This document shows, one piece after another, positions 38,101 through 50,100 of a stretch of 64,000 bases of DNA (its first letter is position 1; the number at the start of each line of letters is the position of its first letter). Source of the DNA: Nymphaea colorata (Eukaryota > Streptophyta > Magnoliopsida > Nymphaeales > Nymphaeaceae). The DNA lies in assembly GCF_008831285.2 (NCBI RefSeq), contig NC_045138.2:21177934-21241933 (forward strand), in the 5' to 3' direction. Both the position numbers and the translations under genes were made by a program. A model generated the notes under the pieces. The model was not told the DNA's origin. It saw nothing but the letters and a program-made list of their open reading frames with translations, and did no database searches.

Positions 38101-41100
38101 AGAATAACAATATAATGACAAAACATGGTTTTAGATCAGGTTACATTGATATAAAATGTGGTTCTACATCATGTTACATTGATACTGCATTATTTTCTAA
38201 AGATACTTGTGCAAGAAAAAGAACTTTACTACTTTATGTTGATGATATGCTGATGACCGCTAGCAAAAAGAAAGGAACTAAGGAAGTTCAATCCTTTTTC
38301 TAGAAACACGCTTACAATGATTTACTTGAGTTTTTAAAACTACTTTTTAGGAATTGAAGCCGCTCCTGCACAAGGATATTCTGTCGCAAACCAACTTTGC
38401 TTTAAACATTGTTGCCAAGTCTAGAACAACAGCTGATAAAGACTAAAGTTGTTGTAACTCCTGAAGTAGTAAGAACTAAGATGAAAATTGAGTGGGGTTT
38501 AGGCAATGTTGTAAAATGCATATCGTAACGTGTATTGGACGGATCGACCTATATGTTGTATCGTAAACGAATCATAAAATTATATTTTTAAATCCAAAAA
38601 ATCAGAAAAGAAAATTTAAAAGTTACATTCTTCATTAAAAAATCATATTAACTCTAAAATTAATATTTCACATTTAAACGGCCATGAATTGCATCAAATA
38701 TCAAACGTACAATGATAAAAATATACATAGTGCAAAAAGCAAGCACATTTTCATTAGAAATAATTAGAATTGAGAAATTAAGTCACTCTCAATATTTAAA
38801 TGGATATCAAGCAAACAAGCATTAGTGTGTATGACTTACTCCTCGAGGTCTTGAAAAACTTAATGGCCATAAACTTCAAAAGAAAAAAAGAATGGAAGAA
38901 ATAGACCAAACAAAGAAACCAGTAAAGACCTATTTTTTGATGCCTAACATCAGCTCTTAACTTCTTTTCACTTTGAAATGCAGGAAACACCTCTCATGAC
39001 ATGCTTGCTATTCAGCCTTAAGGAACTTATGTACCCTTAAGATTAAAAAAGAAAATTGTGACACTAATGTACACCTTATGATGCAGATATTAAGCATAGC
39101 CACAAATATCACTCTCGAAAATTAAAAAAAGAAAAATGTTAGGTAAAAATACAAGAAATGAAAAACTGATAAGTATTGTATTGCATTTAGGAGGTCATGT
39201 TAAATAGCTAAAACAAGAGGAAATAAAACAAAGGAACAAAAGTTGAAAACAAATAAAAACAGAAAATGAAATAAAAAATAATTGAAAAAAATGCGACAAA
39301 AGCGCATTAAAATTACGATAAATTCATTTTTAATGTTTTTTTAATATATCACGATACTTTCCCATTTTATTTTTTTTTCTCGTTAAGCAATGTCTGTGGC
39401 TATGATATTGAGGTATACCACAAGTCACAAACAATATAGTACTAATACCCTTGGAACTAGTTGAGTGAGGTAACCATGCAATCGACATGAGTACAGGTAC
39501 GGATACGCATTTGGACACAGGTCGGACATGATCAAACCTATGTTGGATGATATCAACGCACACATGGCTGTATCTGTCCTTTTTTGGACTTGGACAAAGT
39601 TGACCAAGTCCATTTTGTCCACTAATTAGGTTCTAAACCATCATGTATATACAATGAAGATGAAGAGCCATCAGCAGACACTAAAGGGATGTTCATGTTC
39701 TTTGTGGTCTAACTCTATCAGTTCAGCAGGATTTTCCAATGATATTTTCCGGCGATTTTGCAGCAACCTAGTTTTCTTTAGTGAATTTTCTATATTTTTT
39801 GTTTGTTAAAATCTTATTTTGTGTTATATAAATATATGTGCATGTGTACAGCCTCGTACCCAAATTTTTGAAAGTGCTTTACAACCATACCAGCACCTGT
39901 ACTCGTACCTATGTGACATAGGTTTCAAGAGTGCACCTAATTGGTCACCCCTAGTTCACATTTTGTATCATAACATATTTGTGCATGTCACTAGACTCAC
40001 TACAACAGTCCACCTTCTATCTTCTTTGCCCCTCTACAAAAACATGAAAAAGAAAATCATGACAACCATCATTGACCGTATCATCAATATACATTCTAAC
40101 CAGTCTCCAGATACTATGTAGCTAACATCAATCAGCAACATTTGTCTCACTAGCATTTTCAAATTCCTGCAATTCCCATTTAAAACAAGCCTAGCTAAGA
40201 GAAAAACAAAAGAAATATCAATGAGTAATGCAATCTAGAAATAGCAAAAAACTGGAATTTACCTAAACGTGGGTATATGCTGTTTAAGCTGAAGCTTAGG
40301 AAATCATTTAGGACTTATAGTGTGAAACTTTGCAGGAGTAAATGCTGTGGAGCTTTCAGTTCATGTGGAACAACTGGTGTCATGCGCTCACATGAACGCC
40401 AAGAAATTTTGACAGCTATATGTGGAGAATAGAACAAGTACAAGATTTTCATATCCACTTTCAATCTACTCTTAAGATGTCAAAAACCCATCAAGCATAT
40501 GAAATTTTTATATGTACTGGAAGTAAATCATAAGCATGTATCCCACATGGGCTGCCGTCAAAGACGTCTAAAAAATGAGACTGACAATGAAGAGATCTAA
40601 AAAACAGTTCACTGATGTGAGATTTGTTAAACAACAAGGTTTTCGGATCCTCCATCTGGATCCAAAATCCAGCACGTTGAACGATGTCTCACGTTATTCA
40701 GTGCCCTTGTAATATGTGAAGTCTCTTACGATTCTACGTTCTTGTAAACTGTGTTGAGGTATTCAACGTCCTTGCAATATGTGAAGTCTCCTAGGATTCT
40801 ACGTTCTTGTAAACTGTGTTGAGGTATTCAATGTCTTTGTAATATGTGAAGTCTCCTAAGATTCTACGATGAAGAGTCTCTTAGGATTCTGCAATTGTAA
40901 CTGTTATCTCTTATAAATATGGGCCATGTAGACCATCCTGGTCACGGCTTCTTCTTCTCAGCTTCTTCTTGTTTCATTCTTTCTCTCTACCTTCCTGCAT
41001 CAATACAGATTTCTAGTTGCAGATATTGGTGCCAGATTTCTATCAAGATTGAGCAGACCAGTTTTGACTTCTGAGTTAATATTCCACGAATCATGACATG

Positions 41101-44100
41101 AACATGTAAGCAATGATGTAGTGAAGATTAACCAGCCTCAATCTACCGGCGGTTTTTAAATAAAAATAGGTGTAAAGTCAGCATGAATCTACACATGGTT
41201 GGTCAGGTTAAAAACATATGTATCAAATTCTTTTCACCTCGAACTGCACTTCATTGGGCTTAGGGCCATTTAGTTAACAAAGAAAGAGAGTTTTTATATG
41301 TAAAGATACACAAGATAGGCAGAATTACCGGTCACAGTCATCACTTACGGAACCTGCAATGCCTTCAGGAAGGCCAAATACAGTCCAGAACAGTTCCAGG
41401 TCACAAATGTAAGTCATAGCTTTTACAGCTTGATTGCCAGATACCATGAGATCAACCTGCAGAAACAATAGCACAGGGTTATATTCACAATTGGTTATAA
41501 ATTATTAGCAAGCAATATGTCCAGCAGGGTAGCAAATAGCAATTCAAATGCTGAACTATGGATTAACAAAAATGTATATAATTTTCATTAAAAAATGCAC
41601 CATGTGCAAAAAAATAAGGCATTACTTCATGGCCTATCCTCTCTTTGCTAACTTTATCAGATACTGCAGCTTTAACTTCATCATCAGAAGCAGCCCTCTT
41701 CAGCTCCTCATGCAGTCGGAATCCAAATCTTGCACCTAGCAGATAGCATACAATTAAGTTCCTAAGTGCCCACAGGACATCACCTACCAAAAAATATGCA
41801 GGACAAGCCCTAGATACAATCATTGCACAGATATAGTTGCAGTATGTGAAAGGCACCTATTAGTTGCTTAGATCTAGAACTGGAGGTAAAATTGTTCATC
41901 CCAGGCCTGAACCAATGTCCACCCCTAACTCTAAACCATAGTGACCAAAACTTTCTTGCGGTTTTTTCTTGGGTATAATATGGCAAGCTTGAAAAGAACA
42001 GGAAAAATACAGTAAACATGTAAAAAATTTAAAAAAAAATAAAAAGTAAGGAAAAATAAATAAGGAGCAATTAATAATTCAAAGTTCAAACATCAAAAAT
42101 AAGTAAATTTGCTACAAATAAAAAATAGAAAATGAAAACAAGCAGTTTGGCATTAAAAACCTTGAAAATAAAATTGAAAAAGGGAAAAAAAAACTTGTTT
42201 TTTCGGGTTTTTTTTCTTTTTGGCATTTTTAAAAAAAAATGGCATTTGTTTTTAAGTTTTAAACAGCCAACTTATTTTTCACTTTTTTGTGATACGCTTT
42301 GAACCATCGAAGTAAGCAGATTGGACCGAATTATACAAAGTTCATGCAATGTAACATGCATGTGAATATAAATCATTGGGTATGATGAATAATGGAAATG
42401 ATAATACAAAAACATGCAAAGCTATCTGTTTTATATGAAATCAAAATTCACCAACATTTTGCATTTACATTATTCTGGCAATTTGAAATTGATACACTCA
42501 GAACCAAAAAGATACCAAATCGGATAGCTCGCAGGACTCGAAGAGGATCATCCAAGAAAGTAGCTTTTGGAGGTAATGGAGTAGCAATAGTTCCTTCTTT
42601 TAAGTCTTCTATGCCTGAAAGAAAAGATATAGCAACCTAATTTGTGTGACAGAATACAAAAATATAAGAATCAGATGGGTAGAATTCAAAAACAGTTTGA
42701 ATGAGTTGTAATGTTACCTCGACCAGTCAAATCCTCAACCGTATCAGTATTTATATTGTAGAATAAGCTGCCAAAACAGAAATTAAAATCACTCATTTCA
42801 AAGCCAAAAAAACACTGTTTGCCCAATATGGTGGAGCTAACCTTAACCAATTCTTACTTCCCGAAAACAAATACATAGTAAACCATCAATTGCCTACAAA
42901 ATCTGAAACTTGAGAGCTTGGCCAACTCTACCTAAGAAGCATAATTGTGCAATAGAGTTTCTTTCTCAAACATTTCCAACATTGAATCCTTCCACAATTT
43001 TCTTACCTTGTTTGACTGATAGTTCCATCAATTGATTCTCTTGTCATGATCAATTACAACATTGCCAGGCTTGCCCCCTTGAAATTTGATTATCGCAACC
43101 AATTACAATATTGTCAGGCTTGTCCCCTTGATCGTACAATATATTTACATTATTTTGTGTTTTTATAGTCCATTTACTTAAGATAATACATTTAAAACAG
43201 AAAGTATCTCCATTTCAATCTAACTAAAAACAACAAAGAATTAAAATTTGAATAAAATGAAAAGGAAACTCCCAAGATCTAGATTATATGGGCAGGCTTT
43301 GAGATTGTACATTCCATTGGCTCTAGGTAAAACAGATCTCATGCACAAGCTAGTTGGGCCAGAAAAGCGTCAGACGGTCAGAGTATCCGAGCTGACAGAT
43401 GAGTTGCAGAAAACCGAAGCCATGCATTGGGCCGAGCCAGTCCGTACAGGGGAAAGCATGTATTACACACAATGGAGTATGGACTATGGACTACTGCAAA
43501 CGGTCACCCAAGATCCCGTGGGTGACACAGAAGGCCTGATAGGCTGCCCAAGCGTGCAATCATGTATGAAAAGTGAATCAGGCCTAAGAGGAGTCGTATC
43601 AGCCCTTCACCCAAAGAAAGCTTGGCAGTCAAGTGCCACATGCCTCTCTAGGCTGCACACTTGCACATGTACCATGTAAAGTTCTGTAATAAGGGTGCCT
43701 ATATAAGGACATTCTCCAAAGCCTTGCGGGGGTTTTTTTACTTAAAAGAGAGAAGGGCCTCGGCCTAAGTAAAACTCTAGGGCCTTACCTTCGCCGCTGG
43801 ATAGAGTTGAGTTGCACTTGTCCTTGGGAAACAGCCTCTGGAGCTTAGCTGCCCTAGAGATGTGAAAGCTGCAAAGCTTTGAAAACCTTAGGCCGCACTG
43901 GGCATGTAGAAAAAAAAAAGTAGTCATACAACAGTTTTTTATGAGCACCCCAAATTTCCTCCAAGCTCTTAGCCTTGTTTTCAATTAATTTTCCAAGCTT
44001 CTATTCCAAATTTCTTAAGCATTTCATGAGAATTGGCTCTAAGATGCTTCATTTACTGATTAGTATGACCAACTCCAAACCCTAGATCCAAATCTAGGAT

Positions 44101-47100
44101 CAACTCCAAGCCTTAAATCCAAAACTAAGGCCAAACCTAATTCTTAGATCCAAAACTGCATCAAATCTAAGCCTTAAAATCCAAAATCTAGGATCTAAAT
44201 TCTAAACTTAAACCAAATCTAGGTCCAGTCCATGCCCTCAATCCAAACCGAAGCCCAATTCCTAGCATTGAGTCCAAAACCAGATCCAAGCCCACTTTAG
44301 ATTTGAATGCAAATTCACATCCAAATTCTAGATCTAAATCTTGATTTGTACCCGATCTTTATATCCAACACTCTAGATCCAAATTTCTTCATCTAGATCT
44401 TAAACTAGATCCAATATTAGAGTCTTGATCCCAATCCGAGTACTAGGTCCAAAAAATCACAATTCAAGATCTAGATCCAAAATTGAAGTCTAAGTCCTAG
44501 AACATAATCCTAGTTTGAATCTAGAACCAAAATCCAGATCGAAATAATACTCAATGTCTCAATATTCTAATCTAAACTGCAAACCCAAATTTCATGCATC
44601 AAGTATTAATTTAACCTCAACATTTTGGACAGCCCATCCAAGATCCAAGATCTATTTCAAAAACAGGATCCATGCTTGCATCCAAGATCCAAATCCCCAT
44701 ACTGTTTTGGAATTATCTCTAAACCCAAATCCAAGATTCATGCTCAAGATCATGCTTGGATATCTAACTCAAGTTCAAGCTTTCCACATTCTAATCCGGG
44801 TCTAAAAGTTGGATCCAAAATGCGAAACCCAAACTAGATCAAATCTAGATTTGAAATCTAAATTCAAACTCAAGTGTCTTCTATCCAAATTTCAAAATCA
44901 AGAATAGAATTTAAAAATCCAAAAATCAAGTTCAAGGTTTCAAATAAAAAAAAAAAAGTCAAAATCTAGTGAAAAAAACATAACAATAACATATTAAAAA
45001 GAATGATGGGCAGGCCGGCCAAGCATTAGCCAACCACCCTGCCAATGAATGGCTGGCACGCTTCTAGAACAGTGTGCCCTTAAGCAGGGCACAGCAGGCT
45101 CTTGGCCCGGCGTGTAGGAGGTTCCATGCTCAAATCTATATGCTGCCACTTTTTAAAAAAATAAATTTTTAATGAAATGCTTGACTCGGCTCAACCCAAT
45201 CTTCAGCTCGAGCCGAGTTCGAGTTTTAAGAACTCGAGCTCGAGCTAATGAAATCGAACTTGACTCAAGCTCGAGCCGAGTTCGAGTTTCTTTCAAGACA
45301 CTCAAACAGAGTTCGAGCTGGCTCAACTCTACCTGAACTCGCACATGAACAGCCCTAGTATACTAGTATCTACTACCTTGGATCTACCATCCACTAGCAA
45401 GAACTAGAACCTCTCTCTCTCTCTCTCTCTAAGAAAACTCCAGTAAGCACTTCTCATCTCAATGTGGGAGACATAGCAAGTTGAAGGAGGAGTAGCAAAC
45501 AAGCTCTCATGTCATTTTCACGGGCTTAATTTTCAGCCAATGTAGTGCCAAGGGTTACCCCAAGCCTTTGCTTAGTCTACTCATCTTACTGTAGCAAAAG
45601 TTATTCTTTTGGATTAGACAAAAAGCATCCCCAAGCACCTGGCAAATGTCACTCAGATCCTTCATTTCTCAACTATCGACAAAAAATGGTCAGATTCTAT
45701 CAAAACATTTTATTCCTTCAAATGGCTTAGGAACCATGCAAGCAAATTGGGGAAAACTCTCTTCAAAGAAAGTCATTAATTAAAGCCAATTGTCTATTTT
45801 AAGCAAGATAGACAACCATCACATCATTCGATGTCAAGCTTTCACTCTGCTTGACCCTATGTCAGCAATGCACAATTGCAACCATAGCCTGTGTGTCCAC
45901 TAAAAAAAATTAGACCTAAGCCATGTCTCCATGTGCAAACCCAACATGACACATGAAAATTGGCTTGCTGATGGTCCATAACTTTGCTAGAAGTACGTTG
46001 GATTTGAAATTTCTTTTGAGATACATCTATGTTACGAAAATGAAATAACCATATAGTGACCAGATGCCTGGAAAGGTAATGTAGCTTCCATGAAAATGAC
46101 TGATGCATGACTAGACAAAAGTAGAAAGCAGGCCTGCGGAGAATAAGAATATAAAGAAGCATTGAAGGCTTTGGAGTTGTACCTGGACTACTTTTTCAGT
46201 ATGGATCCTACTTGAGCCCCAAACTGGGCTACTGTTTTTTCCAATTTTTAAGTAATTGTTATGGGAATGTGGTGATTGATGAATGAATATTGAGATGTCT
46301 CTTTTGAATTGTTCCTTTTTTTTTTCCTAATTTGATTGTCCCTAGTGAACTACAGGCCGATGGCACACTAGCCTCGCCAAAATTGAGAACAGAAGCATCC
46401 AAGCGAATGGAAGGTTCTCTATACATCTTACAGCAATCTATGTTGTAAATGCAGAGACAACTAAGAAGCAAAGAAAAAACCAAGCGGAAGTCGAGTACCT
46501 GTTAATAGTTAAATCTCTCCTATAGGCATCTTCCTCGGCCGTACCAAACTTCTGCAACATTGTATAAAGGACAATTAAATAAACGTGACTAGTAATAAAT
46601 GTCATTAAAATAGCTTTAGGGGTTTTAATTTTCAACAAATATTAGTTAATAGAATAGACACCATAATAAAGGATAAGCAATTAAGTTTATTCAGACATGC
46701 TAAGTTGATATTTAATTGATTGGAAATTTATGTACAACTGAACCCAATGACAAATAAGAAGATATTAGTATTTTCTTTCAAAATTCAGCCTCAATTACTA
46801 GGTTGCATAGGCTTCTCTTTCTTGCAGCCAGAATGTTGGTGGGATTGGATTGTCAAGGATATCCTGAACCTAATCAGCTTTATCACTTACATGTTAAATT
46901 AGTCACACTGTAAGTTACATGCAGCCATGGACAAGCTAAAGCATCTTCAACCAAATCTAAACATATAGAAGAAACCATTTAGAACATAACCAATTCAACT
47001 TTATGCTACGACTCAAAGTTAGAAAAAGTGCATTTTTTATTGTATATATAAGCAATATGATGATTTTATGAGTAACATACTAAGATCAATAAATTACTTA

Positions 47101-50100
47101 TCAACAATGCAAACTGCTGTGTTAGAAAGCACAAGTGACTGTAGAGCAGACTGGAAACTCTTGGGAAAAATAGATAGAGGATTCGCAAGTAGCCGAGCAT
47201 GTAAATTGAAGATCTGGTTAGCAATTCCACATATGAAAAGATGTGCAAGTCTAAAAAATAGATACATGATAAATACCATACAAACCAAACTTGGCATTCA
47301 TTGTACCGTAGTATTATTCTTCTTATAACCCTGGTGCAAAATTTTATGCATAAATATTGTAAGGTCAACCCTAAATATATTCATTTCCATCATCAAAATC
47401 ATCATCCCACTAACCCACACAAAGTTGTATGCAATGTTCAAAGTTTGAAGTCCATGATAAGCATGGGCATCAGGTGGGGTACCCAACCCGACTCGAGCCC
47501 CAAAAAAGCCACCGGGCCGGCTCTGGTGGGCCCGACTAAGCCCGGTTCGGCCCAATAAGATTTTTTAATATTAATTTTATTGATTTTATAGATAATTATA
47601 TGATTTTATTATGATTAATTATATTTATATACTATTTTATATTAAAAATATATGTTTTTAATTTTAATCAGGCTAGGCCCGGGCTCGGGTTTCGAGCCAA
47701 ACTCAGGTCTTCGGTCGGGCCTGGGCTGGCCCGATGCCCAGGCCTAGTCCATAACCACAAATATCGTTTTCACTTTTCAGGCTTTCATTGGAGAGTTTTT
47801 TCTCGGTCTTTTTCGGCAAAGTTGTTTTTTTTATTTTGGGGGGGCGGAGGGGAACCTCGAGAAAATCTCAGAGTTTTTTAAAAAATAAAAAATTAAAATT
47901 TTAGGTAAAAATACATGAAATGAAAAACTAATAAGGAGATATTAAAAAACATCTAGTTAAAATAATAAAAATGATAAAAGTAATACCGATTCTATTGCAT
48001 CTAGGAGGTCATGTTAAATACCTAAAACAAGAGGAAATAAAACAATGAAAACAAAAGTTGAAAAAAATAAAAACAGAAAATGAAATGAAAAATTTGTGAT
48101 AAAATCACAATAAATTGATTTTTAACGTTTTTTTAAATATCATGATATTTTCCAGTTTTTACTGTTTTCTTCATTTTTCTCGTTAATATCGCAATATTTT
48201 CGAAAATATCATGATATTTGTGGCTATGGTCTGAACATTCATCATATAATACAACATGGAGGAGGAATAGAGGGATTTATACCATGGCTGGAATGCGACT
48301 ATGTTCTGCATAGGTTTCTGATCTCAAATTGACAAAGTCAATCCACATATCAAAGATACGCATTCTTGCAGTTTCCAAGTGCTTTGACTGGTCAGGATTG
48401 CTGCAACGCCAATAGACAATCCCAACATTTATCAACAATACAATGTAATAATAATGGTGTATTATGATTCTATGAAGTATGAACCAATCAATCATATAGA
48501 ATGCTTAAGGAAGCACTCCTTAAATAGTTGCTTACCAACTGATTTTATCCATTTAAGTCATGCCAAAGTCAGTTTGATATGATGCATAGAATAATTCGCT
48601 AATGTTAAAGTTATTACAACATAATAATGATGACAATTACATCAAACACCAAGGACCAACAACCTTTCCATTAAAACATTGAAGTAAGCTGCTAGCCAAT
48701 TTGCAAAAGGCTTTGTTATCTTGATAAGCCTTCTTTGAGCTTGGTTGGCGTGATAAACAGATGCAGTTGAATGTGATCTCACAAGCAATGAGATGAGCTA
48801 AATGCTAAGCTTGCTTCATGTTCAACCACAGATGTGGCATGAATGCTCGACACATACATAAAGATAATAGGTGGATGCAAAAAAGTATACACATTCCTCT
48901 AATTGCCATATATACAATGTCAATCACTAAGGTGAATAATGTGTTTGTGTGTGCATCTGTGTGTGTGAGCGAGAGAGGGACCAAGATTTAAGAGGCAAAA
49001 AATGAATGAATGAAAACGAAGAATGGATGGAAAAAAAAATGTATGGGTTTTGTAATTTTGTTCATGGAAATCAAAGCTTCTCTGGTGCACAGTACTGTTC
49101 TAACAATAAATTATGACAGAAAGAAATAGAGTGCAAGTGACAGAGAAAAAGAGCACCACATCCTTGTACATCAAAAGTGAGCTAAGCTGGAGCACCACAT
49201 CCTTGTAAATCAAAAGTGAGCTAAGCTGGAGCAGCAAATCCTTGTACTCCAAAAGTGAGCTAAGCTGCTAGTCCATTGGCAAAAAGCTCAGTGCATCTCA
49301 AAAAACTTCAATTGAGCTTGGGATTTTTGGTAAACAAATGCAGTGCAATGTAATCCATGTACATAGAGCTAAAATGTCAAGAGCTTGGCTCATGTGCAAT
49401 CCAGCTACAGCATGAATTCTCCACAAAACACACACACACACATGTATACACATTAAAAAAATAGGTGGATATTAAGAAAGATGTTAATTTGACAGAGATG
49501 CACAAGCATATATATATTCCCTAAGAGTTGTCATGGAAATAACAGCTTCTCTCACATACGATGTCAATCTATAAACCATTGCCACAAATATCGTTCTTGG
49601 GAAAATATCAATGAGGTTTTTCTTGGGTATTTTTTGGCGATGTTGTTTTGATGGAGAAAATTCCGGTGAAAAGTTTGACAAATTTTAAAAAATTAAGGGA
49701 ACTTTGATAATCACAATGATGCCATCAAACTCAGGTTAAGAAAATAATTGTGAGATTTTCCTTATTGTGAGATTTTCAAAATCTTGTGATATTTTTCCCT
49801 TTTTTCATTTTGGATAATTTTCTCAAAAATAACGCAAGAATTTCAAAAGTATTCTGATAATTTGTGACACTGCAATGTAAACTGAATAGTGTCTCTGTGT
49901 GTTTCTATCAATGTTGTATGTATCGTACGATACGGGGCCATATCGTACGATACATATCGTCGCGTTTCAAAAATGCGATATGATACACCACCTGTATCAT
50001 ATAGTTACGATTCAGACACTGTATCGTACGATACAGTTACGATACGTTACGATATAATTATGATACGCTACGATACGTTAATTTTTACTGATTTTTTATT

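Larger units (their letters stand above)
42768..46498 (-). other. CCA intron 4, with low-complexity repeats
   Basis: A 3.73 kb intron. A direct pair of roughly 45 bp (CAATTACAAYATTGYCAGGCTTG) lies at 43050-43135. A GC-richer block lies at 43250-43990. Degenerate AGATCCAAATCTA-type tandem sequence covers 44060-44930, and a GAGCTCGAG-rich foldback lies at about 45165-45357. No coding seen. Confidence 0.65.

Noticed and set aside
44554-44837. Frames of 70-83 codons in the GATCCAAATC array
   Set aside because: Products of low-complexity repeats, open in overlapping frames.
45085-45150. Possible tRNA-derived SINE (GGAGGTTCCATGCTCAAATC resembles a B box)
   Set aside because: No A box at the right distance and no tRNA fold could be made by eye.
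49151-49267. Three 39-bp repeats resembling a CRISPR array
   Set aside because: The units are directly adjacent with no spacers, in a plant intron.
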